Shown here piece after piece: positions 1-7,291 of a stretch of 18,561 nt of DNA. The stretch is from assembly GCA_003669255.1 (NCBI GenBank), contig QWPO01000013.1, forward strand, positions 1-18,561. Reading direction: 5' to 3'. The translations under genes were made by a program, and so were the position numbers. The stretch comes from Planctomycetota bacterium (GTDB lineage Bacteria; Planctomycetota; Planctomycetia; Pirellulales; UBA1268). The notes under the pieces were generated by a model. That model had not been told where the DNA came from and made no database searches. It saw only the letters and a program-made list of their open reading frames with translations. Within the stretch, counting starts at the first letter, position 1; every line of letters begins with the position of its first letter.

Positions 1-1017
1 AACTTCGTGATCGACTGGCTCGCCACCTCTGGCGAGCGCGTCGTAAACCTCGACAAGCTCACCTACGCTGGCAACGTCCGGAACCTCGACTGCCTGACGG
101 GCAACCCACGGCACACCTTTGTCCGCGGCGACATCGCCGACCGCAGCCTCGTCGAGGGGCTCCTGTCCGAGCACAAGGTGCGGGCAGTCGTCCACTTCGC
201 CGCCGAGAGCCACGTCGACCGGTCGATTCACGGCCCGGGTGACTTCGTCGATACGAACATCGTGGGCACATTCCACCTCCTGGAGGCGACCCGGGCGTAC
301 TGGTCGGCGCTGCCACCGGCCGAGAAGGAGGCGTTCCGGTTCCTCCACGTTTCCACCGACGAGGTCTTCGGCACGCTCTCCGCGTCCGATCCGCCCTTCG
401 CGGAGACGAACCAGTATCGGCCCAACAGCCCCTACGCGGCGAGCAAGGCGGCGAGCGACCACCTCGTTCGCGGCCACCATCACACCTACGGGCTGCCGGT
501 CCTGACCACCAACTGCTCCAACAACTACGGGCCTTGGCAGTTTCCCGAGAAGCTCATCCCGCTGATCATCGCCAACGCCCTCGCCGGAAAACCGCTGCCA
601 ATCTACGGCGACGGCATGCAGGTCCGCGACTGGCTCTACGTTGGCGACCATTGCTCCGCAATCCGCCGCGTGCTCGAGGCCGGCAGGCTCGGTGAGGTCT
701 ATTGCATCGGCGGGTCGAGCGAGAAGCCGAATATCGAGGTGGTGAAAACGCTCTGCGGGATCCTCGACAAGGAACGGCCCCGCTCCGACGGAACGTCGTA
801 CACCTCGCTGATCACCTACGTGAAGGACCGGCCCGGTCACGACCGACGCTACGCGATCGACGCCCGGAAGATCTCGGCCGAACTCGGCTGGAAGCCGGCC
901 GAAACGTTCGAGACCGGCCTGCGAAAGACCGTCCGCTGGTATCTCGACCACCAGGACTGGGTGGCCGACGTGACCAGCGGGGGCTACCGCGACTGGATCG
1001 CCAAGCACTACGGCTGA
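1..1017 (+). CDS. rfbB: dTDP-glucose 4,6-dehydratase (5' truncated by window edge)
   Basis: Second step of dTDP-L-rhamnose synthesis: NAD-dependent conversion of dTDP-glucose to dTDP-4-keto-6-deoxyglucose in the cytoplasm. The frame is open from base 1. The first residues (NFVIDWL) match the segment just after the family's N-terminal glycine-rich NAD loop, so about 10-15 residues lie outside the window; the GTG at 7 is not a convincing start. Extended-SDR marks are visible: FAAESHVDRSI, the STDEVFG motif carrying the dehydratase Asp-Glu pair, YAASK (catalytic Tyr and Lys, near visible residues 145 and 149), SNNYGPWQFPEKLIPL, and GDGMQVRDWLYVGDH. All are typical of RmlB. The visible 338 residues fit a normal length. 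It is followed after 16 bases by rfbD in one operon. Family assignment is very secure. Confidence 0.96.
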   Translation, partial: NFVIDWLATSGERVVNLDKLTYAGNVRNLDCLTGNPRHTFVRGDIADRSLVEGLLSEHKVRAVVHFAAESHVDRSIHGPGDFVDTNIVGTFHLLEATRAYWSALPPAEKEAFRFLHVSTDEVFGTLSASDPPFAETNQYRPNSPYAASKAASDHLVRGHHHTYGLPVLTTNCSNNYGPWQFPEKLIPLIIANALAGKPLPIYGDGMQVRDWLYVGDHCSAIRRVLEAGRLGEVYCIGGSSEKPNIEVVKTLCGILDKERPRSDGTSYTSLITYVKDRPGHDRRYAIDARKISAELGWKPAETFETGLRKTVRWYLDHQDWVADVTSGGYRDWIAKHYG

Positions 1018-1033
1018 CCCGGAACCGACGTCC

Positions 1034-1930
1034 ATGAAAATCGTGCTCGTTGGCAAGGGAGGCCAAGTCGGCCACGAACTCCTCCGGCCCCTTGCCGCGA
1101 TCGGCGAAGTCGTGTCGTTCGACCGCACCGGTGCCAACCTCGAGCGGCCCGACGAACTTTCGGCCCTCCTCCGCCGCGAACGGCCCGACGTGATCGTCAA
1201 TGCCGCGGCCTATACCGCGGTCGACAAGGCCGAGAGCGAGTTCGAGCGAGCCCAACTCGTCAACGCGACGGCTGTCGGAGCCATGGCCCGGGCGGCCGCC
1301 GATCTCGGAGCCACGCTCGTGCACTATTCGACCGACTACGTGTTCGACGGCACGAAGGCGGGCCGCTACGTCGAAACCGACGAGCCGAAGCCCCTCTCCG
1401 TGTACGGTGCGACGAAACTCGAAGGCGAGCGGGCCGTCATGGCTTCGGGTTGCCGCCACTGGATCTTCCGCACCACCTGGGTCTACGCCGCCCATGGGCA
1501 CAACTTCATCCGCACCATGCTCCGGCTCGGACGCGAACGCGACGAACTCCGCGTGGTCGACGACCAGTTCGGCGCACCGACGGCGGCGCGGCTGATCGCC
1601 GAAGTGACGGCGGCCTGCATCGGCCGGCTCGCGACCGGTTCGCCCCCCGCCTCGGGCGTCTACCATCTGGCTCCGCACGGCGAGACGACCTGGTGCCGGT
1701 TGGCCCGGGCAGCCCTCGCGACAGCCCGCTTGCAGGGCGTGCCGCTCCGCTGCCCCCCCGAAAAAGTGGTCGGAATCGGCACGGCCGACTACCCACTCCC
1801 CGCCCGGCGGCCGGCCAACTCTCGGCTCGACACGAGCAAGCTCGAAACTGCCCTCAACATCCGGCTGCCGGAGTGGCAGGATGATGTGCCGGCCGTCGTC
1901 GCCGCCATCGTCGCCGAATCCTCCTCCTGA
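1034..1930 (+). CDS. rfbD: dTDP-4-dehydrorhamnose reductase
   Basis: Last step of dTDP-L-rhamnose synthesis: NAD(P)H-dependent reduction of dTDP-4-keto-L-rhamnose. The 298-residue protein has the usual length. It opens with the nucleotide-binding loop GKGGQVG (residues 7-13), then VNAAAYTAVDKAE, HYSTDYVFDG, and the catalytic YGATKLEGE (YxxxK), followed by FRTTWVYAAHGHNFIRTML, all classic RmlD motifs. The ATG at 1034 lies 16 bases after rfbB, and the stop codon TGA overlaps the A of the ATG at 1930. This suggests translational coupling to the next gene. The long antisense frame across it is a GC-rich shadow. Confidence 0.96.
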   Translation: MKIVLVGKGGQVGHELLRPLAAIGEVVSFDRTGANLERPDELSALLRRERPDVIVNAAAYTAVDKAESEFERAQLVNATAVGAMARAAADLGATLVHYSTDYVFDGTKAGRYVETDEPKPLSVYGATKLEGERAVMASGCRHWIFRTTWVYAAHGHNFIRTMLRLGRERDELRVVDDQFGAPTAARLIAEVTAACIGRLATGSPPASGVYHLAPHGETTWCRLARAALATARLQGVPLRCPPEKVVGIGTADYPLPARRPANSRLDTSKLETALNIRLPEWQDDVPAVVAAIVAESSS

Positions 1931-2832
1931 TGACCGGATCGCTCCGCATGCAGACACGCAAAGGCATCATCCTCGCCGGCGGCGCCGGCTCCCGGCTCCA
2001 CCCGGTCACGCTCGCCGTCTCCAAGCAGCTGATGCCGGTCTACGACAAGCCAATGATCTACTACCCGCTGAGCGTGCTGTTGCTCGCGGGCATCCGTGAG
2101 ATCCTCGTGATCTCCACGCCGCAGGACACGCCCCGGTTCCAGGAACTGCTGGGCGACGGCGCCAGGTGGGGTATCGACATCCGCTACGCGGTGCAGCCGA
2201 GCCCCGACGGCCTCGCCCAGGCCTTCATCATCGGTGCCGATTTTCTTGGAGGCGGCCCCTCGGTGCTCGTGCTCGGAGACAACATCTTCTACGGCCACGG
2301 CCTCAGCGAGCGGCTCAAGATGGCGAACCGGCAGACGACGGGAGCCACGGTCTTCGCCTATCCCGTGGCCGACCCGGAGCGATACGGCGTGGTCGAGTTC
2401 GACCCGAGTGGCCGCGCCCGATCGATCGAGGAGAAGCCGAAAGAACCGAAAAGCCGCCATGCCGTCACTGGGCTGTACTTCTACGACCCACAAGTGGTCG
2501 AGATCGCGCGGACCATGAAGCCGAGCCCCCGCGGTGAGCTCGAGATCACCGACGTCAACCGCGTCTACCTCGAGCGGAACCAGCTCGATGTTCAGGTGAT
2601 GGGCCGCGGCGACGCCTGGCTCGACACTGGCACGCACGACAGCCTCCTGGAGGCAGGGCAGTTCATCCAGTCGCTGGAGAAGCGGCAGGGGCTCAAGATT
2701 TGCTGCCCCGAGGAGATCGCCTGGCGGAACGGTTGGATCGACGACACCCAACTTGAGCGGCTCGCCGCACCGCTCGCGAAGAGCGGCTACGGCCGCTACC
2801 TGCTCGACCTCAAGAACGAGGAGGGCCGATGA
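1930..2832 (+). CDS. rfbA: glucose-1-phosphate thymidylyltransferase
   Basis: First step of the pathway: joins glucose-1-phosphate and dTTP to give dTDP-glucose. After a short leader the protein shows the nucleotidyltransferase signature GIILAGGAGSRLHPVT, then KQLMPVYDKPMIYYPLS, the Mg-binding VLGDNIFYGHGL, and EEKPKEPKS, all diagnostic of RmlA. The ATG at 1930 overlaps the rfbD stop. A second ATG at 1948 (MQTRKGIILAGG) gives an N-terminus closer to most homologues and could be the real start; both are in frame. The C-terminal region (ICCPEEIAWRNGWI) is the family tail, so the gene is complete. Its last bases overlap the rfbC start as ATGA. Confidence 0.96.
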   Translation: MTGSLRMQTRKGIILAGGAGSRLHPVTLAVSKQLMPVYDKPMIYYPLSVLLLAGIREILVISTPQDTPRFQELLGDGARWGIDIRYAVQPSPDGLAQAFIIGADFLGGGPSVLVLGDNIFYGHGLSERLKMANRQTTGATVFAYPVADPERYGVVEFDPSGRARSIEEKPKEPKSRHAVTGLYFYDPQVVEIARTMKPSPRGELEITDVNRVYLERNQLDVQVMGRGDAWLDTGTHDSLLEAGQFIQSLEKRQGLKICCPEEIAWRNGWIDDTQLERLAAPLAKSGYGRYLLDLKNEEGR

Positions 2833-3380
2833 ACGTCACCACGACGGCCATCCCCGGCGTGCTCATCCTTGAGCCAAGGATCTTTGAAGACTCTCGGGGC
2901 CACTTCTTCGAGAGCTTCAACCACACGGCCTTCGAGAAAGCCCTCGGGGAACCGGTGTCGTTCGTGCAGGACAACCAGAGTTTCAGCCGCGCACGCGTGC
3001 TCCGCGGCCTCCACTACCAGGTCGATCGGCCCCAGGGAAAGCTTGTCCGCGCCGTCCGCGGTTCGATCTGGGACGTCGCCGTCGACATCCGTCCTGATTC
3101 GCCGGCGTTCGGCACGTGGGTGGCCTGCGATATCTCGGCCGAGAACCGCCGGCAGCTCTGGGTGCCGGCCGGGCTCGCCCACGGCTTCCTCGTGCTCTCA
3201 GAGTCGGCCGAGGTGCTCTACAAGACGACCGACTATTACTCGCCCCCGGGCGAGCGGTGCATCGTCTGGAATGATCCCGAACTGGCAATCGAGTGGCCGC
3301 TCACGGCCGAGCCGGTGGTGTCGGCGAAGGACCAGCAGGGCTTATCGTTCGCCGAGGCCGTGCCCCGCGTCCAGGCCTAA
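2829..3380 (+). CDS. rfbC: dTDP-4-dehydrorhamnose 3,5-epimerase
   Basis: Third step of the pathway: epimerises dTDP-4-keto-6-deoxyglucose at C3 and C5. The 183-residue cupin protein carries the RmlC motifs: EPRIFEDSRGHFFESFN, FVQDNQSFSR, VLRGLHYQ (His of the catalytic dyad), GSIWDVAVDIR, WVPAGLAHGFLVLSE and YKTTDYYSP. The ATG at 2829 shares ATGA with the rfbA stop, so translation is probably coupled. With rfbB, rfbD and rfbA the complete set of four enzymes for activated rhamnose is present, implying a rhamnosylated surface polysaccharide or glycan. No glycosyltransferase follows; the operon ends here at a hairpin at 3399-3420. Confidence 0.96.
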   Translation: MNVTTTAIPGVLILEPRIFEDSRGHFFESFNHTAFEKALGEPVSFVQDNQSFSRARVLRGLHYQVDRPQGKLVRAVRGSIWDVAVDIRPDSPAFGTWVACDISAENRRQLWVPAGLAHGFLVLSESAEVLYKTTDYYSPPGERCIVWNDPELAIEWPLTAEPVVSAKDQQGLSFAEAVPRVQA

Positions 3381-3398
3381 CGCGAATCCAGTCTTGAC

Positions 3399-3423
3399 CC
3401 GCCGGCGGCGCGGCCGGCGGTTT
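3399..3423. terminator. bidirectional terminator hairpin between rfbC and hisI
   Basis: CCGCCGGC and GCCGGCGG form an 8-bp perfect stem with a 6-base loop, followed by TTT on the plus strand. It lies 18 bases after the rfbC stop and directly abuts the hisI stop on the other strand, so it can close both convergent transcripts. The U tract is short. Confidence 0.6.
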
Positions 3424-3914
3424 CAGAGCTGAGTGGGATTGGGTGCGTCGCCGTAGACTGCCTTTGGATCAAAAGCCTTCTCGTGCTCGAGGAACTCGAG
3501 GCTCGTTCCCTGTGCGCGGTCCGCACCAACCGGCACCTTCCGGTAGAAGCACGACCGGTAGCCCACGTGGCAGCTCGCCCCGCCGGCGATCGCGACACGG
3601 AGCCAGACGCAGTCCTGATCGTCGTCGATCCGCATCTCGACCACCTTCTGGACGAGGCCGCTGGTGGCCCCTTTGTGCCAGAGTTGCTGTCGGCTCCGGC
3701 TCCAGTAGTGGGCCTCACCAGTCTCGATGGTTTTCGTGAGCGACTCTCGGTTCATCACCGCCACCATCAGCACCTCACCCGACGTAAAGTCGGTGGTGAC
3801 ACAGGGGATCAGGCCGGCGGCATCGAACTTGGGGGCCAGATCGTCCCCCTCCTCGACCTGCTCCACGGTCACCCGCTTTCCGAACAGGTTCTCGCTCTCC
3901 GACGCGCTTGACAC
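3423..3914 (-). CDS. hisI: phosphoribosyl-AMP cyclohydrolase
   Basis: Third step of histidine synthesis: metal-dependent ring opening of phosphoribosyl-AMP. Diagnostic segments are LMVAVMNRESL, GEAHYWSRSRQQLWHKGATSG and CHVGYRSCFY. I chose the GTG at 3914 because the minus strand carries GCGAGGAG seven bases before it; an upstream GTG at 3959 would add 15 unlikely residues. The product is 163 residues, a monofunctional HisI without the HisE domain, with a tail of about 35 residues after the zinc motif. One oddity: the canonical DCDxD metal motif reads D-D-D-Q-D-C (residues 97-102), so the usual Cys is Asp and a Cys sits four residues later. The other two zinc Cys (115 and 122) are kept. It is not in a his operon. 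Confidence 0.93.
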   Translation of the reverse strand: MSSASESENLFGKRVTVEQVEEGDDLAPKFDAAGLIPCVTTDFTSGEVLMVAVMNRESLTKTIETGEAHYWSRSRQQLWHKGATSGLVQKVVEMRIDDDQDCVWLRVAIAGGASCHVGYRSCFYRKVPVGADRAQGTSLEFLEHEKAFDPKAVYGDAPNPTQL

Positions 3915-3946
3915 GACACGGCTCCTCGCGAAAGGTTCGACTCGGC

Positions 3947-3955
3947 TGCTACTAT
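3947..3955 (+). promoter_or_regulatory. possible extended -10 promoter for the propeller gene
   Basis: TGCTACTAT resembles an extended -10 element (TGnTAtaaT) in the 116-bp divergent spacer between hisI and the propeller gene, about 75 bases before the ATG. I see no good -35 element. The overlapping TATAGT on the minus strand could similarly serve hisI, about 35 bases before its GTG. Confidence 0.25.
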
Positions 3956-4030
3956 ACACCCTGCTTTCCGGCGGTTTTTGCCTGCGGGCGAAGGCGGTCG
4001 GACGCGGTCCATTCGCCCCGGAGCTTCGTC

Positions 4031-5311
4031 ATGACGCCCGTTCTTCGCCCCGTCGCCCTGATCGCCGCGACCACCCTGCTGGCGGCCTCGTCGGCATTTG
4101 CCAACGACTGGCCAACGTTCCGTGGCCCTGGCCGCACGGCGGTGGCGCCCGACACCGACCTGCTCGAATCATGGCCCGCTGAAGGTCCCCCGGTCGTCTG
4201 GGAGACGAAGGGGGCCGGCCGCGGCTACGCCAGCGTCGCGATCGTCGGCAATCGCATCTACACGCTCGGCGACGGGCTCTCGACCGCCGCCGATAAGGAC
4301 GAGTATCTCTCGTGCTTCGACCGGACCGACGGTCGCCAGCTCTGGAAGACGAAAACGGGCGAGCCCTGGAACGACGGCCAGGAATCCTGGCAGAGTTCCC
4401 GCAGCACACCGACCGTCGACGGCGACATCGTCTACGTGATCACGCCATACGGAAAGCTCGTGGCCTGTAAGGCGGCCGACGGCGCCGAGGTGTTTCGTGT
4501 CAATCTCAAGGATCGGTTCGGCGGCAAGAAGGGTGACGCTTGGGGCTACAGCGAGTCGGTGCTCGTGGATGGCGACCGGCTCATCTGCACGCCCGGTGGC
4601 GAAAAGGCGGCAGTGGTGGCGCTCGACAAGAAGACCGGTGCCGATATCTGGGCCTGCCCGATGGATGACCTCCGCGGCGCCGGCCACTCGTCGATCGTGG
4701 TCACGGAGGTGAAGGGACGAAAGATCTACGTGCAGACGACCGCAAGCGGCCCGATCGGCGTGGATGCCGCCACCGGCACGCTCCTCTGGCGGTATCCGAT
4801 TGAGCAGACGGTGGCGGTGATCCCCACTCCCATCGTCCGGGACGACCTCGTCTTCTTCGCGGCCGGCTACCGGCGGGGCGGTGCCCTGCTCCGCCAGGTG
4901 CCGCAGGCCGACGGCGGCGTGAAGATCGAGGAGATCTACGGCCTCAACACCGACCTCGCGAACAAGCACGGTGGTATCGTGCTCGTCGGCGACCACCTCT
5001 ACGGCGACTCCGACGACAAGGGGATCCCATTTTGTGCCGAACTCATGACCGGCAAGATCGCCTGGAAGCAGCGGGGCAGCGGCAAGAACTCCGCCACCGT
5101 GATGGCGGCCGACGGGCACATCTACATCCGCTACTCCGACGGGACGGTGTCGCTGGTGAAGGCCAATCCGGCCGAGTATCAGGAGGTGAGCAGCTTTGCG
5201 GTGCCCGGGAGCGGCGACCGGCCGAGCTGGGCCCACATGGTGATCCTCGACGGCCTGCTCTACCTCCGCGAGGGCGACGCGATCCTCTGCTACGACGTGC
5301 GGGCGAAGTAG
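4031..5311 (+). CDS. secreted PQQ-like beta-propeller repeat protein
   Basis: The ATG at 4031 is preceded by GGAG at 4020-4023 (7-base spacing) and opens a clear signal peptide, MTPVLRPVALIAATTLLAA ending SSAFA before NDW. The frame extends upstream to 3908, but that part overlaps the hisI leader and looks non-coding. The mature protein starts DWPTFRGPGRTAVAPDTDLLESW, the hallmark opening of the large planctomycete family of exported PQQ-like quinoprotein-fold proteins (COG1520 type). Blade repeats such as GNRIYTLGDG, CFDRTDGRQLWKTKTGEPW, VYVITPYGKLVACKAADGAEVF, VVALDKKTGADIWACPM and DGHIYIRYSDGTVSLVKA follow. No catalytic residues for alcohol dehydrogenase activity are evident, so PQQ binding is not implied. 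It probably acts outside the cytoplasmic membrane; the ligand is unknown. Confidence 0.88.
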   Translation: MTPVLRPVALIAATTLLAASSAFANDWPTFRGPGRTAVAPDTDLLESWPAEGPPVVWETKGAGRGYASVAIVGNRIYTLGDGLSTAADKDEYLSCFDRTDGRQLWKTKTGEPWNDGQESWQSSRSTPTVDGDIVYVITPYGKLVACKAADGAEVFRVNLKDRFGGKKGDAWGYSESVLVDGDRLICTPGGEKAAVVALDKKTGADIWACPMDDLRGAGHSSIVVTEVKGRKIYVQTTASGPIGVDAATGTLLWRYPIEQTVAVIPTPIVRDDLVFFAAGYRRGGALLRQVPQADGGVKIEEIYGLNTDLANKHGGIVLVGDHLYGDSDDKGIPFCAELMTGKIAWKQRGSGKNSATVMAADGHIYIRYSDGTVSLVKANPAEYQEVSSFAVPGSGDRPSWAHMVILDGLLYLREGDAILCYDVRAK

Positions 5312-5321
5312 CGGTGCCGTG

Positions 5322-5367
5322 AAAAAACGCCGCCGGCCGGCCGCGACTCGCGCGGACGACCGGCGGC
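5322..5367 (-). terminator. terminator of aqpZ
   Basis: Read on the minus strand, an 8-bp outer stem (GCCGCCGG / CCGGCGGC at 5329-5336 and 5360-5367) encloses an inner 5-bp stem (CCGCG / CGCGG) and runs into six T's. This is a classic Rho-independent layout located just after the aqpZ stop. It may also stop transcripts of the convergent propeller gene. Confidence 0.75.
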
Positions 5368-5391
5368 CAAAGAGAACGTCGCTCGGTCGCG

Positions 5392-6105
5392 TCAGTCGGC
5401 GCAGTCAGCGACGCTGCGGTAGATGAGTCCGCCCACGATGCCACCGACGATCGGTGCCACCCAGAACAGCCAGAGCTGCTGGACGGCCCAGCCGCCGACG
5501 AACACGGCAGTGGCGGTGCTGCGGGCCGGATTCACGCTCGTGTTGGTGACCGGGATGCTCACCAGATGGATGAGCGTCAGGCAGAGGCCGATGGCAATCG
5601 GGGCGATCATGCTGCCGGCCCGCTTGTCGGTCGCCCCATGGATCACGAACAGAAACACCGCCGTCAGCACCGCCTCGATGATGAAGGCGCTCTGCCAGCC
5701 GTAGCCGGTCACACCTGGCACGGCCGACGGAGAGTGGTCGCCATAGCCGTTGCTGGCAAAGCCGCTGGCAACGGCGTCGAATCCGGGCAGGCCGCTGGCC
5801 ACGAGGTAGAGGATGCCGGCGCCGGCGATGCCGCCGACGACCTGGGCGATCCAGTAGGGAATCATGTCCTTGGCCGGAAACCGGCCGCTGGCCACGAGGC
5901 CGGCCGTTACCGCCGGATTGAGGTGGCAGCCCGAGATGTGGCCAATCGCCGTCGCCATGGAGAGCACCGTGAGTCCGAAGGCTAGCGAGACGCCAGTGAA
6001 GCCGATGCCGAGGTCAGGATACGCCGCGGCCAGCACCGCGCTGCCGCAGCCACCGAGCACGAGCCAGAAGGTGCCGATCGCCTCGGCGAGAAGTTTGCCG
6101 GTCAT
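5392..6105 (-). CDS. aqpZ: aquaporin Z-type water channel
   Basis: Inner-membrane MIP-family channel that lets water cross rapidly. From the ATG at 6105 it is 237 residues with six membrane segments and both half-helix motifs: NPAV in GHISGCHLNPAVTAG and NPAR in TNTSVNPARSTA. The water-type selectivity filter is recognisable (Phe in LAFGLTV, His in TLIHLVSIPV, Thr and Arg around TNTSVNPAR), arguing for an AqpZ rather than a glycerol facilitator. GFASNGYGDHSP is the AqpZ external loop. A TTG at 6123 would add six residues (MEILLA); GGAG lies 12 bases before the ATG. It is followed by its own terminator. It stands 140 bases downstream of the lipid kinase gene on the same strand. Confidence 0.95.
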   Translation of the reverse strand: MTGKLLAEAIGTFWLVLGGCGSAVLAAAYPDLGIGFTGVSLAFGLTVLSMATAIGHISGCHLNPAVTAGLVASGRFPAKDMIPYWIAQVVGGIAGAGILYLVASGLPGFDAVASGFASNGYGDHSPSAVPGVTGYGWQSAFIIEAVLTAVFLFVIHGATDKRAGSMIAPIAIGLCLTLIHLVSIPVTNTSVNPARSTATAVFVGGWAVQQLWLFWVAPIVGGIVGGLIYRSVADCAD

Positions 6106-6245
6106 TGCTAGAAGAATCTCCAAAAGGATGTGCGGGAGAGCCCCGCCCGCCTCTGGCGGCCGACTTCCCGGCTGGGCAACACGCTAAGCGGGAACAACCG
6201 TGATGGTCAACGGCAATCGCAGCCGGAGACGAGCCGCGCCGCCCG

Positions 6246-6632
6246 TCAGCGCAGCAGTGCCAGCAGCCGTGGCCCAAAGATCACAAGGCCCACCATGATC
6301 GCCGCTCCGACAGCGACAAGGACGGCGGCACTTGCCGTATCGAGGGCGTCCTTGACCCGCTGATCGGGCCCCGAGTCGAGTGCTCGGGCGAGCGACTCGA
6401 CCGACGTATTGAACACCTCAGCCGCGATCACGCCACCGATCGACAGGGCGACGAGGCACCACTCCACGGGGCTGATTCCCAGCCACGCGGCCAGCGCGAC
6501 CGCCGCGGCCGCAACCGGCAGGTGAGCCGCGAAGCTCCACTCGGTGGACACGGCGTGATACAGCCCACGGAAGGCGTCGCCGAACTTCTGCAGCCACGAT
6601 CGCTTCGGCGGCGTCCAGCCGGGCGTCGACAC
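6246..6632 (-). CDS. DagK-family diacylglycerol/undecaprenol kinase
   Basis: Small integral membrane lipid kinase of the DgkA/undecaprenol kinase family. The N-terminal soluble stretch SWLQKFGDAFRGLYHAVSTEWSFAAHL is followed by three hydrophobic segments. The conserved catalytic motif appears as AAEVFNTSVESLARALD (Glu72, Asn75, Glu79 in this numbering) and RVKDALDTASAAVLV as the second family motif. The GTG at 6632 sits two bases after the peroxiredoxin stop and follows AAGGTAGG by six bases. A TTG overlapping the upstream stop is an alternative; the longer frame to 6677 would overlap the neighbour's coding end. The 128-residue length fits. The substrate (diacylglycerol or undecaprenol) cannot be told from sequence. 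It is probably co-transcribed with the peroxiredoxin. Confidence 0.87.
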   Translation of the reverse strand: MSTPGWTPPKRSWLQKFGDAFRGLYHAVSTEWSFAAHLPVAAAAVALAAWLGISPVEWCLVALSIGGVIAAEVFNTSVESLARALDSGPDQRVKDALDTASAAVLVAVGAAIMVGLVIFGPRLLALLR

Positions 6633-6634
6633 CG

Positions 6635-7165
6635 TCAACCTACCTTCACGTAGGGATCGCCCTTCTTCCAGTTGCACGGGCAGAGTTCGTCGCTCTGCAG
6701 CGCGTCGAGCACGCGAATCACCTCGGCGACGTTACGGCCGACGCGACCCTGGTTGACGTCGACCCACTGGATCACGCCGTGCGGATCGACGATGAACGTC
6801 GCCCGGAGGCAGTAGCCCTCTGTCTTCTCGAGGATCCCGAGTTCCGGGGCGAGTTTCTGGGCGGCGATCAGCGGATAGCCGAGATTGGTGAGATCGGAAT
6901 GGCCGCGCCGCCAGGCGAGGTGCGACCACTCGTTGTCGGTGCTCCCCCCGACGACCATCGTGTCGCGATCGGCGAACGCTTTGAGCTGCTTGTTGAACTC
7001 GGCGAGTTCGGTCGGGCAGACGAACGTGAAGTCCTTCGGGTAGAAGAAGTAGATCACCCACTTGCCCGCATAGTCGGCATTGGTGAGCACCTTCATGTCG
7101 TCCTTGCCCGTGCCCACGCAGGCCTGGCAGGAGAACTGCGGAAACGTGTCGCCAACGGTCAGCAT
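6635..7165 (-). CDS. AhpC/TSA-family 2-Cys peroxiredoxin
   Basis: Cytoplasmic thiol peroxidase reducing hydrogen peroxide and organic hydroperoxides. The peroxidatic Cys is in FYPKDFTFVCPTELAEF (Cys50) and the C-terminal LCPCNW (Cys162, Cys164) supplies a resolving Cys, so it is of the typical AhpC type. STDNEWSHLAWRR and ATFIVDPHGVIQWV are further family marks. The ATG at 7165 has GGAG nine bases upstream; a GTG at 7180 would add five residues. Length is 176 residues. No reductase (ahpF, ahpD) lies next to it; downstream comes the small lipid kinase gene in apparent operon. It is divergent from galT across 126 bases. Confidence 0.94.
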   Translation of the reverse strand: MLTVGDTFPQFSCQACVGTGKDDMKVLTNADYAGKWVIYFFYPKDFTFVCPTELAEFNKQLKAFADRDTMVVGGSTDNEWSHLAWRRGHSDLTNLGYPLIAAQKLAPELGILEKTEGYCLRATFIVDPHGVIQWVDVNQGRVGRNVAEVIRVLDALQSDELCPCNWKKGDPYVKVG

Positions 7166-7224
7166 GCCTGGAATCTCCACGGAAACGGTGTGGGGCGGAT
7201 TGCGGCCACGGGCGGAGTGTACGG

Positions 7225-7240
7225 AGGGGCCGAAGCCCCT
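7225..7240 (-). other. UUCG tetraloop hairpin in the peroxiredoxin leader
   Basis: On the minus strand AGGGGC-TTCG-GCCCCT forms a 6-bp stem capped by the very stable cUUCGg tetraloop, 60 bases before the peroxiredoxin start in the divergent spacer with galT. It could be a leader stabiliser or belong to an attenuator, but no downstream T run is present, so I do not call it a terminator. Confidence 0.4.
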
Positions 7241-7291
7241 TCAACACGGTTTACGCCATCAACCCGCTCGAGCCTTCATACTAGGGTCCCG

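Noticed and set aside
812..1957. Long minus-strand frame opposite rfbD and the end of rfbB
   Set aside because: Low-complexity Arg/Gly/Asp-rich translation caused by GC bias; the plus strand holds unmistakable RmlB and RmlD proteins.
1789..2751. Minus-strand 320-codon frame opposite rfbA
   Set aside because: Mirror frame of a clear RmlA protein with no recognisable motif.
4169..5236. Minus-strand 355-codon frame opposite the propeller gene
   Set aside because: Antisense shadow; His/Arg/Val-rich composition with no domain pattern.
6779..7291. Upstream extension of the galT frame by 171 codons
   Set aside because: It is antisense to the peroxiredoxin and lacks GalT similarity; the ATG at 7292 gives a normal-length enzyme.
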